Positions 1 to 5,831 of a DNA stretch of 7,439 nt are shown here, one piece after another. The first letter of the stretch is position 1, and each line of letters begins with the position of its first letter. The stretch spans positions 1-7,439 of the forward strand of contig CACZSV010000002.1 in assembly GCA_902783925.1 (NCBI GenBank), given 5' to 3'. A program made the translations under genes and the position numbers. Under the pieces are notes generated by a model. That model did not search any database. It saw nothing but the letters and a program-made list of their open reading frames with translations, and was not told the origin of the DNA. The DNA is from an uncultured Coriobacteriaceae bacterium (GTDB lineage: Bacteria; Actinomycetota; Coriobacteriia; Coriobacteriales; QAMH01).

Positions 1-187
1 GCAGGCGTTTATATACCTGCTCGTTATAGGTCAAAGGGAAAATGAGCGGCACGCCACCCGAAAGCACGATGGAATTGATGTAATGGTCATTGACACGGAA
101 GATATGCTCTTCGGGCATCTGCGTGGGAACGATCCCGATGATAGGCGATGCGAGAGACTCAGAGCAGGAAAACTCGATTGGTTCCAT
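1..187 (-). CDS. Glutamine amidotransferase-like (peptidase C26, PuuD type) hydrolase, N-terminal part
   Basis: This is the first 62 codons of a minus-strand gene that continues beyond position 1. It starts at the ATG at 187-185, with a GAGGT ribosome binding site a few bases upstream, and lies 18 nt after the stop codon of the cysteine hydrolase gene, so the two are probably co-transcribed. The readable protein starts MEPIEFSCSESLASPIIGIV and goes on through a NDHYINSIVLSGGVPLIFPL stretch. The pattern P-x-IGI, then a helix with Y-x-x-S/A-x-x-x-x-GG, then P-L-I-F-P-L is the start of class I glutamine amidotransferase-like proteins of the peptidase C26 family. That family includes gamma-glutamyl-gamma-aminobutyrate hydrolase (PuuD), which releases glutamate from gamma-glutamyl amides in the cytoplasm. 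The catalytic Cys and His lie outside the window, so activity and substrate cannot be judged. Confidence 0.72.
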   Translation of the reverse strand, partial: MEPIEFSCSESLASPIIGIVPTQMPEEHIFRVNDHYINSIVLSGGVPLIFPLTYNEQVYKRL

Positions 188-205
188 CTCGACCTCGTCA
201 GATGA

Positions 206-802
206 TTATTGGGCGAAATACTCGATCACGGCATCCGTCGTCACGACGCGCGAATCATAACAGCGTGTGAAGTACGTCAAGCCGCTTTCCTGGTCGCCGA
301 TGAGGAAGGTGCCGGTGGCATCGGCGGGGACGATGCTCTTGTAGCCGAGAAAGTACGCGCCTGCCAGAGTATGCGAAACGCAAATGTTCGTATCGCAGCC
401 GACGACGACAAGCGTGTCGACGCCAAGCTCTCGCAGCGTGATGTCGAGGTCGGTCTGGAAGAAGGCGTTGTATCTGCGTTTGGGGATGATGAAATCTCCC
501 TCGCATACCTCGAACTCCGCCAGCGGGGTTCCGCCTTGCGTATTGCGCATCCCATGTTCGCCCCAGAGCTCAATTTCCCTATCAAGCCCTTCGATGTGAG
601 CATCATTGGCAAAAATGACGGGGATTTGCGCACGGCGCGCGGCTTTAACGATCTTCACGCAGTTACCGGCCATGTCCTCCAAGCCCGGCGTTGGACCGTC
701 AACGCCGCCTAGGACGTCGACGACGAGCACGGCGGCTCGCTTCGCGTCGAATTCATCGGATGTTTGCCAAACAGTCTCTTGTGCCTGCGGTAGATAGGCC
801 AT
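206..802 (-). CDS. Isochorismatase-like cysteine hydrolase (nicotinamidase-related)
   Basis: A cytoplasmic hydrolase of 198 residues, a usual length for the isochorismatase-like fold. The expected catalytic triad is visible: Asp29 in VLVVDVLGG, Lys108 in IIPKRRYNAF, and Cys141 in VGCDTNICVSHTLAGAYFLG. Asp67, His69 and His83 (NDAH and LWGEHG) match the metal-ligand arrangement of nicotinamidases, so an amidase role is more likely than isochorismate cleavage; N-carbamoyl compounds or other amides are alternatives. I place the start at the ATG at 802-800, behind a GAGGA site lying in the last codons of the symporter gene. The reading frame stays open for 73 more codons upstream, but that extension only reads the symporter's alanine-rich tail out of frame. 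The gene starts 4 nt after the symporter stop, suggesting translational coupling, and is followed 18 nt later by an amidotransferase gene. Confidence 0.88.
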   Translation of the reverse strand: MAYLPQAQETVWQTSDEFDAKRAAVLVVDVLGGVDGPTPGLEDMAGNCVKIVKAARRAQIPVIFANDAHIEGLDREIELWGEHGMRNTQGGTPLAEFEVCEGDFIIPKRRYNAFFQTDLDITLRELGVDTLVVVGCDTNICVSHTLAGAYFLGYKSIVPADATGTFLIGDQESGLTYFTRCYDSRVVTTDAVIEYFAQ

Positions 803-806
803 GAGC

Positions 807-2621
807 TTAGTCCTCGCTTTCGGTCGTATTACCAGATGTCTTTTCTTCAATTTCCGTTGCGGCTTCGGCGGCGCTGCTGGCAGCCGCTGCGGCAGCTGCG
901 GCTGCGGCAGCAGCTTTCTCGGCTGCGGCAGCGGCCTTTTCGGCTGCCAGTACAGCCTCGTCAGCGCCCTCGATGGCTTCGCGTGCGCTGCGGGCAGTGG
1001 CGCTGTCATTGTGCAGCGCACTCATATCAGGAGCAGCAAATACAGAATCGTCGAGACCAGAAGCCTCGCGGAGATACTCGAAAAGCGGCTCGCTGCTTCG
1101 TCCCAAATCCTTGAGGTCGTCTTTACCCAGATGCCAGCATTGCGTCTCTGGCAGACCAGGAATCGCATCTGCGACGAATACGGGATCAAGCCCGCGTTTT
1201 TTCTGAGCACCGTAATCATCGAGCGCCCTGAAAGCCCATTTGCCAAGGATGAGGATGACGATGAGGTTTTCGATTGCCATGAGTCCCATGAAGATGTCCG
1301 CGAGATTCCAGGCAAGATCGAACGGGGCAATGCAGCCAGCGAATATCGCCGCAAGGCAGGTGAAACGGAAGACCGTCATGACCATCTTGCTGTGCGTGAT
1401 GTAGACGATATTGCCTTCAGCGTAGAAATAGTTGCCGATGAGGCTCGAAAACGCGAACGCAACGACGGCGAAAGTGATCATGCCCATACCGATAGCGCCC
1501 ATGTCGATACCTCCGACATTGAGAACGCTCAAGCCGCTGTAGACAGCCGCCTGGACAAGAGGCATGCCTGTAAGCGCCTCTCCCGTTGTGGGATCGATGG
1601 GAATTCCGCCCATATTCACATAGTAAATCATGAGAATGAACGCGGTAATCGAACAGATGAACAGCGTATCGATATAGACGGAAAGCGACTGCACGAGACC
1701 CTGCTTTACGGGATGGCTAACGGATGCAGTCGCAGCTGCGTTTGGCGCAGAGCCGATGCCCGCTTCGTTGGAGTAGAGGCCGCGCTTGATGCCGAGCATA
1801 GTCATGGATCCGGCAAGGCCGCCAAAGAATGATTGCGGGTCGGTGACCGTCTTCATCCACGAGAAATCAAACGCCATCGTATTGATATAGCCGAACATAG
1901 CAGGGACATTGCCGATATTCACGATGGTAATGACAAGGCCGAGCAAAAGATAGACGCCAGCCATGATGGGAACGAGAATCGAAGCGATGGTGGAGATGCG
2001 GCTCGAAGACCCGATAATGACAAAGCCCGTGAGCACGGCAAGCACGATACCGATAGCGATGGCGAAGGTCCCCGTCGCATCGGCGGGAACATAGCTCTGC
2101 GTGGCACTTGTCAAATTATACGCCTGAAGGCCGTTGAAGCCGTATGCATAGCAGAGAATCAGGAGGATGGCAAAGAGAATGCCGAATCCACGGGAATGAA
2201 GCGCTTGCTGAATGTAATACGCAGGTCCGCCTCGGAACTCTCCGTCCTTTCCACGCACTTTCCAGATCTGCGCGAGCGTAGACTCGACGAATGCGGAAGC
2301 CGCGCCGAGCAAGGCCATGAGCCACATCCAGAAAATGGCACCCGGACCGCCTGCCCCCACAGCCACCGCAACGCCGGCGATATTGCCCGTACCCACACGG
2401 GATGCGGTAGATACCATGAGGGCCTGGAAAGAGGATATCGACTTTTCACCCTCGACATGTTTTTTCTCAGTGAGCTGTTTGAACATGTCCTTGATATAGC
2501 GAATCTGCACGAACTTGGTGCGGATGGTGAAATACACAGCCGCAAACACGAGAAGTATCACGAGCAGATACGTGTACATCCAAGAATCGATATTGCCTGT
2601 TACTTCTATGAGAAAATCCAT
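807..2621 (-). CDS. Alanine/glycine:cation symporter (AGCS family) with long alanine-rich C-terminal tail
   Basis: An integral membrane transporter of 604 residues that, by family, imports alanine, glycine or a related small amino acid with Na+ or H+. The family signature lies at residues 91-106 (GGPGAIFWMWLMALLG), preceded by the conserved VGTGNIAGVA segment. Repeated hydrophobic helices run from about residue 15 to 458. The start is the ATG at 2621-2619, because GGAGG lies 7 nt upstream; an ATG 13 codons earlier has no comparable site. After the last helix comes a cytoplasmic tail of about 145 residues, unusual for a family often near 450-500 residues. It ends in an alanine-rich helix with AAEK units and a run of 12 alanines (570-581), then an acidic end. 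It is the first gene of an operon with the cysteine hydrolase and amidotransferase genes, which suggests its substrate feeds those enzymes. Confidence 0.93.
   Translation of the reverse strand: MDFLIEVTGNIDSWMYTYLLVILLVFAAVYFTIRTKFVQIRYIKDMFKQLTEKKHVEGEKSISSFQALMVSTASRVGTGNIAGVAVAVGAGGPGAIFWMWLMALLGAASAFVESTLAQIWKVRGKDGEFRGGPAYYIQQALHSRGFGILFAILLILCYAYGFNGLQAYNLTSATQSYVPADATGTFAIAIGIVLAVLTGFVIIGSSSRISTIASILVPIMAGVYLLLGLVITIVNIGNVPAMFGYINTMAFDFSWMKTVTDPQSFFGGLAGSMTMLGIKRGLYSNEAGIGSAPNAAATASVSHPVKQGLVQSLSVYIDTLFICSITAFILMIYYVNMGGIPIDPTTGEALTGMPLVQAAVYSGLSVLNVGGIDMGAIGMGMITFAVVAFAFSSLIGNYFYAEGNIVYITHSKMVMTVFRFTCLAAIFAGCIAPFDLAWNLADIFMGLMAIENLIVILILGKWAFRALDDYGAQKKRGLDPVFVADAIPGLPETQCWHLGKDDLKDLGRSSEPLFEYLREASGLDDSVFAAPDMSALHNDSATARSAREAIEGADEAVLAAEKAAAAAEKAAAAAAAAAAAASSAAEAATEIEEKTSGNTTESED
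867..950 (-). repeat. Alanine-codon (GCN) low-complexity tract in the symporter tail
   Basis: The stretch encodes runs of 5 and 12 alanines separated by Glu-Lys, followed by two Ser and further Ala-Ala pairs. The 12 alanine codons at 879-914 use mixed synonyms (GCC, GCT, GCG, GCA), so this is a selected protein-level repeat more than a pure triplet expansion. It likely forms a helix or short coiled coil in the cytosol. The opposite strand and other frames stay open here because of this composition, which creates false reading frames. Confidence 0.8.
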
Positions 2622-2673
2622 AGCAGAGCCTCCATGCATACGTACGTAAGGTAAATCCATAAAATATTCGCAA

Positions 2674-2682
2674 ATTCTAGCA
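2674..2682 (-). promoter_or_regulatory. Extended -10 promoter for the symporter operon
   Basis: On the minus strand the sequence reads TGCTAGAAT, an extended -10 element (TGn followed by TAGAAT). It lies about 53 nt upstream of the symporter start codon, giving a predicted leader of about 45 nt. No good -35 hexamer is present at 16-18 bp; the nearest, TTGCCA at 2706-2701, is 21 bp away. That is compatible with an extended -10 promoter or one helped by an activator. Confidence 0.5.
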
Positions 2683-2689
2683 GAAAGAA

Positions 2690-2713
2690 CTCACGCTATA
2701 TTGGCAACGTGAG
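2690..2713. promoter_or_regulatory. Inverted repeat CTCACG-N12-CGTGAG, candidate operator
   Basis: Perfect 6-bp arms at 2690-2695 and 2708-2713 are separated by 12 bp, giving a 24-bp dyad in the divergent region between the symporter operon and the DUF853 gene. The centre covers the position where a -35 element of the minus-strand promoter would sit, and the dyad is also about 60 nt upstream of the plus-strand start codon. A dimeric regulator could therefore act on one or both genes. No regulator gene lies next to it, so this is a structural observation only. Confidence 0.35.
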
Positions 2714-2775
2714 CGACAGACAAGCAGATTTGCGATTAATATATGCTCAATGCAAGCAGCAAAGGAGGATTGCGC

Positions 2776-4416
2776 ATGTATAAAGATGGAAAGCTTCTCA
2801 TTGCACAGGGCAAGGAATCTGTATACCTCTCTCCCAATATGGCTAACCGGCACGGTCTTATCGCAGGTGCGACGGGAACGGGAAAAACGGTAACGCTTAA
2901 GACCATCGCGCAATCCATGAGCGATGCGGGTATTCCCACCTTTCTCGCGGATATCAAAGGCGATGTCTCGGGAATGATGGTAGCCGGCGATGCAACGGAA
3001 AAACTCGTGGCGCGTTTGGAAAAGCTCGGCATCACGGACTACGATTTCCATGCATGTCCCGTGAGATTCTTCGATGTGTATGGAGAAGGGGGCACACCGG
3101 TGAGGACCACCATTACAGAAATGGGTCCCGTATTGCTGGCACGCCTGCTCAACTTGACCGATGTCCAGGCAGGCGTCCTCAACATCGCGTTTCATGTAGC
3201 CGATGACGAGGGCCTTCTCCTACTTGATCTCAAGGATCTGCGTTCCATGATCGCCTATATCGGCGAACATGCAAATGAATACACCACCACGTACGGACAG
3301 ATAGCAAAACAATCGGTTGGCGCAATTCAGCGCGCGTTGCTTCAGCTCGAAGATGCAGGCGGAAACATTTTCTTCGGAGAGCCAGCGCTTGACATTGCCG
3401 ATTGGCTCGCCTGCGACTCGAGTGGTGCAGGGTATGTGAATATCCTCGATTGCGTCAAGCTCGTTCAGTCTCCCCTGCTCTACTCGACTTTCCTGCTGTG
3501 GATGCTTTCGGAGCTCTATGACATGCTCCCAGAAGCAGGAGATGTCGATAAGCCCAAGATGTGCTTTTTCTTCGACGAGGCGCACCTGCTCTTCGATGAC
3601 GCCCCGGATGCACTTCTCGACAAGGTCGAGCAGATCGTCAAGCTCATACGCAGCAAGGGTGTCGGCGTTTATTTCATCACGCAAAATCCTGCCGATATTC
3701 CCAGCGAGGTATTAGCCCAGCTCGGCAACCGCGTGCAGCACGCCCTTCGTGCATATACGCCGGCGGAGCAAAAGGCGATCAAAGCAGCTGCTGAGAGCTT
3801 CCGGGTTAATCCGGATTTCGACACAAAAGAGGCGATTACCGAGCTTGCGACGGGTGAGGCGCTCGTCAGCTTCCTCGATGAGGACGGAAAGCCGCAGATC
3901 GTGCAGCGTGCCATGGTCATAGCCCCTGCATGCTCGATGGGTTCGGCATCAGAAGACGACAAGCGATACTGCATCGACAACAGCCCGCTTAACGCCAAAT
4001 ACAAAGATGCCATCGACAGAGAAAGCGCCTACGAGCTGCTTGACGCTAAGGCGAGTGCCGCCGCAGAATTCGCCGAGCAGCAGGCTGCAGAGGCTGAGCT
4101 CGAAAAACAGCGGATAGCGGCAGAAAAGCAGGCCGAAAAGGAGCGAATAGCCGCCGAAAAGCAGGCGGAGAAAGAGCGCATCGCCGCACAGAAAGAACTC
4201 GAACGCCAGATAGCCGCCGAGGAAAAGGAACGCGTGCGTCGCGAAAAGGAGCTCGAACGCGAGGCTGAGCGCGCTTATAAGAAACAGCTCGAAGAAGAGG
4301 CACGCCGTAAGCGGGAGCTCGAGAGAGCGGCGAATTCTGTTCTCACGAGTGCTACCCGAACCGTCACGAACGGGCTCGTGCGCGGCATTCTGGGGGCGCT
4401 TTCCGGCAAACGCTGA
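2776..4416 (+). CDS. DUF853 (YjgR-like) HerA-type P-loop ATPase with coiled-coil tail
   Basis: A 546-residue ATPase of the DUF853/HerA-like family, relatives of the HerA and FtsK hexameric DNA translocases. The cellular role of the family is not established. The Walker A motif GATGTGKT is at residues 31-38, followed by the family's FLADIKGDVSG. The Walker B motif FFFDEAH is at 264-270, and RSKGVGVYFITQNP at 292-305 holds the sensor-like segment. A highly charged coiled coil (about 430-520) precedes a conserved-looking end with TRTVTNGLVRGILGAL. The start is the ATG at 2776 because AAAGGAGG lies 7 nt upstream; an ATG at 2743 lacks a site. No NurA nuclease, Sir2 or other usual HerA defence partner gene is adjacent, so housekeeping DNA handling is as likely as defence. 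It is transcribed alone, divergently from the symporter operon and convergently with a coiled-coil protein gene. Confidence 0.92.
   Translation: MYKDGKLLIAQGKESVYLSPNMANRHGLIAGATGTGKTVTLKTIAQSMSDAGIPTFLADIKGDVSGMMVAGDATEKLVARLEKLGITDYDFHACPVRFFDVYGEGGTPVRTTITEMGPVLLARLLNLTDVQAGVLNIAFHVADDEGLLLLDLKDLRSMIAYIGEHANEYTTTYGQIAKQSVGAIQRALLQLEDAGGNIFFGEPALDIADWLACDSSGAGYVNILDCVKLVQSPLLYSTFLLWMLSELYDMLPEAGDVDKPKMCFFFDEAHLLFDDAPDALLDKVEQIVKLIRSKGVGVYFITQNPADIPSEVLAQLGNRVQHALRAYTPAEQKAIKAAAESFRVNPDFDTKEAITELATGEALVSFLDEDGKPQIVQRAMVIAPACSMGSASEDDKRYCIDNSPLNAKYKDAIDRESAYELLDAKASAAAEFAEQQAAEAELEKQRIAAEKQAEKERIAAEKQAEKERIAAQKELERQIAAEEKERVRREKELEREAERAYKKQLEEEARRKRELERAANSVLTSATRTVTNGLVRGILGALSGKR
4111..4242 (+). 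repeat. 33-bp (11-codon) tandem repeats in the DUF853 coiled coil
   Basis: Two near-identical units RIAAEKQAEKE start at residues 446 and 457. A diverged third unit, RIAAQKELERQ, starts at 468, and a fourth, beginning IAAEEKER, is shifted by one residue. At DNA level the first two units differ mostly at third codon positions, so the duplication is old or selection holds the protein sequence. An 11-residue period is typical of hendecad coiled coils, which wind differently from heptad ones. Confidence 0.75.
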
Positions 4417-4460
4417 AACATCGCATTATCATTGCAGCGTCTTTGTGAGACATAGTAATA

Positions 4461-4491
4461 TCGAGCCCTGCGTTTCAGTGCTCGAGCAGGG
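4461..4491. terminator. Possible terminator region with two overlapping inverted repeats
   Basis: About 45 nt after the DUF853 stop codon, TCGAGC (4461-4466) pairs with GCTCGA (4480-4485), and CCCTGC (4466-4471) pairs with GCAGGG (4486-4491). The two stems interleave and share a base, so they are alternatives and could not both form fully. Neither is followed by a run of T on either strand, so classic intrinsic termination is not shown; position between convergent genes is the main support. Confidence 0.3.
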
Positions 4492-4503
4492 AAAACACCG
4501 CCA

Positions 4504-4580
4504 CTACGAGAATAATTGCAAAGGGCGCGCAGAGTTGCAAGGGCGCGATTTAGCGAGCCCTTGCAACTACGAATAATTGC
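4504..4580. repeat. Direct repeats CTACGA(GA)ATAATTGC flanking the first palindrome
   Basis: A 16-nt copy at 4504-4519 and a 14-nt copy at 4567-4580 are identical except for an extra GA in the first. Between them lie a half copy of the palindrome arm (TTGCAAAGGGCGCGC, 4516-4530) and the complete palindrome. The arrangement resembles either a small inserted element bounded by a target duplication or a tandem duplication that was partly lost. No open reading frame is present. Confidence 0.55.
4533..4568. repeat. 36-nt inverted repeat, first copy of the palindromic element
   Basis: Perfect 12-bp arms (4533-4544 AGTTGCAAGGGC and 4557-4568) enclose GCGATTTAGCGA, which can add two further pairs (CG with CG) after one G-A mismatch. 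It lies between the convergent DUF853 and coiled-coil genes, 25 nt beyond the stop of the latter. No T run follows on either strand. It shares length, core and register with the palindrome at 6993-7028. It may work as a bidirectional terminator, a transcript-end stabiliser, or a REP-like protein binding site. Confidence 0.7.
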
Positions 4581-4592
4581 TCAACGACAGAT

Positions 4593-5663
4593 CTAGCGGT
4601 TCCCGACGACGAAGAACAGAATAATAACGATGACGATAAAAACCGCAGCAGCTATTATGACACCGCGAGCTTTCGAGGACGCTTTGACGCTTTGTGCATG
4701 AACAGATGCGAGCTGCTCGATCTGCGCGTTCATCTCAGCTGCGGTAGCCTCGTTTTCTGTTATACGCTGCTGCATCCTTTCCGTCTCTTCGGGATGCGCT
4801 ATGACATGATTGCAAAACGCGATGCGCTCGTTGGCGGCGTCGACGCGCTTTTGATGCTCCTGCGTCTCTTTGACTGCAGCGGCTTTTTCAGAATTAAGCT
4901 TCTTGATCTCATCGCTCATCCTGCGCTGCTCGGCTTTATTCGCCTTTGCTTGAGCGTCAAGGGCCCTTTGAGCATCCTTCTGAGCTGTCTTGGCAGACTC
5001 ATATTTCGCCTCGACATCGGCAACGATCCTATCATGGGAATCCTGCACACTCTGGGTATCTTGCGATGTAGCGTCAAACAGATCGAGCGAATCGCGCTGC
5101 TGCTTAACCTGTTTGAATTCATCTTTTGCAGAGGCAAGAACAGTCTCGCAGCGAGCCAGCTCGTCTTCAAAAGGTTTGAGCGCCTGTGCTTGATCTTTCT
5201 TCAAGCGAGCGAATTCATCGTTCTTGGCGGCAATTTGCGATTCGATCTGCCGTACGCGGTCATTACATGATTCGACATCTACAGAGCTCTTCTCGATGAT
5301 ATGTTGCTGCTCCTCTACGAGGGCATTGAAGTTCTGAGCGATGTTCAAACGGTCGTTGTAGGCGTTTTTGAGCGTATTGAGCGTATTAGTATATTCATCG
5401 AAAGCCTTGCGCTTCATCTTGAGGTCATAGCCCTGCTCCATGCTCCTCGCGAGCGCGGAAAAACTATCTCCGTATTCTTCGGCAACAAAGATATCTTTGG
5501 TAGTCTGCGGCTTTGCAGCCTGTGCAGCTTCCGCAGCATCCTCGACGACCGCTTCGACAATTTGCGAATCCTGAGCATATCGGGAATCATATTCGATGGC
5601 CTTTTCTGTCGAAGCCCCGGCAGGAGTTTCAGGATTGGTTCCGAAAGAATTGTCTTCTGGCAT
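4593..5663 (-). CDS. Hypothetical coiled-coil protein with C-terminal membrane anchor
   Basis: I do not recognise a family for this 356-residue protein. The start is the ATG at 5663-5661 because GGAG lies 6 nt upstream; an ATG 14 codons earlier lacks a site. The first 75 residues or so are acidic and low in complexity. Residues from about 80 to 325 are charged and glutamine-rich, with long coiled-coil patterns and three or more helical stretches (for example the RQIESQIAAKNDEFARLKKD segment). The end is one hydrophobic helix (about 334-353, VIIAAAVFIVIVIILFFVV) followed by only GNR. There is no signal peptide, so the coiled coil should sit in the cytoplasm, attached to the inner face of the membrane as a tail-anchored protein. 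Similarity to SMC-like proteins would be compositional only. It converges on the DUF853 gene, which also encodes a coiled coil, and is divergent from the Fic gene. Confidence 0.82.
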   Translation of the reverse strand: MPEDNSFGTNPETPAGASTEKAIEYDSRYAQDSQIVEAVVEDAAEAAQAAKPQTTKDIFVAEEYGDSFSALARSMEQGYDLKMKRKAFDEYTNTLNTLKNAYNDRLNIAQNFNALVEEQQHIIEKSSVDVESCNDRVRQIESQIAAKNDEFARLKKDQAQALKPFEDELARCETVLASAKDEFKQVKQQRDSLDLFDATSQDTQSVQDSHDRIVADVEAKYESAKTAQKDAQRALDAQAKANKAEQRRMSDEIKKLNSEKAAAVKETQEHQKRVDAANERIAFCNHVIAHPEETERMQQRITENEATAAEMNAQIEQLASVHAQSVKASSKARGVIIAAAVFIVIVIILFFVVGNR

Positions 5664-5752
5664 GAGAATCTCCAATCGACGCTTGAACAAAAACGCATGA
5701 CACATTCATTACATGCGATTGTACCTGTATACGAATATAATATATGGAGGAT

Positions 5753-5780
5753 TTTACTAGCGCGGATAGACGAGTATAAT
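5753..5780 (+). promoter_or_regulatory. Sigma-70-like promoter for the Fic gene
   Basis: A perfect -10 hexamer TATAAT at 5775-5780 is preceded at 16 bp by TTTACT (5753-5758), a 4-of-6 match to the -35 consensus. Transcription would start near 5787, leaving a leader of about 45 nt with AAGGA at 5819-5823. This supports the start codon at 5832 and rules out the longer open frame upstream. A second TATAAT at 5736-5741 has no suitable -35 element. Confidence 0.6.
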
Positions 5781-5831
5781 CTACCCACATTTGGCGGATT
5801 GTCCTGCATTCTAGAAACAAGGATTTTGATC

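Noticed and set aside
803..1021. N-terminal extension of 73 codons on the cysteine hydrolase
   Set aside because: It reads the alanine-rich tail of the symporter in another frame (rich in Pro, Gln, Lys, Arg). The ATG at 802 has a GAGGA site and starts a normal-length family member.
801..2654. Two long open plus-strand frames (801-1832 and 1833-2654) antisense to the symporter gene
   Set aside because: They mirror codon bias of the symporter gene, have no plausible ribosome binding sites, and their translations are low in complexity and unlike any protein family, whereas the minus-strand product is an unmistakable transporter.
2701..2742. Plus-strand promoter TTGGCA (2701) with TAATAT (2737-2742) for the DUF853 gene
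   Set aside because: The spacing is 30 bp, far from the usual 16-18 bp, and no better -35 is seen at the right distance, so the promoter cannot be placed.
5744..5779. Tiny 11-codon frame MEDFTSADRRV upstream of the Fic gene, as a possible antitoxin or leader peptide
   Set aside because: It has no ribosome binding site upstream and overlaps the -35 and -10 elements of the Fic promoter, so it would not be on the main transcript.
5301..5831. Upstream extension of the Fic reading frame by 177 codons
   Set aside because: It overlaps the coiled-coil gene on the other strand, lies mostly upstream of the TATAAT promoter at 5775-5780, and the ATG at 5832 begins a family-like N terminus behind AAGGA.
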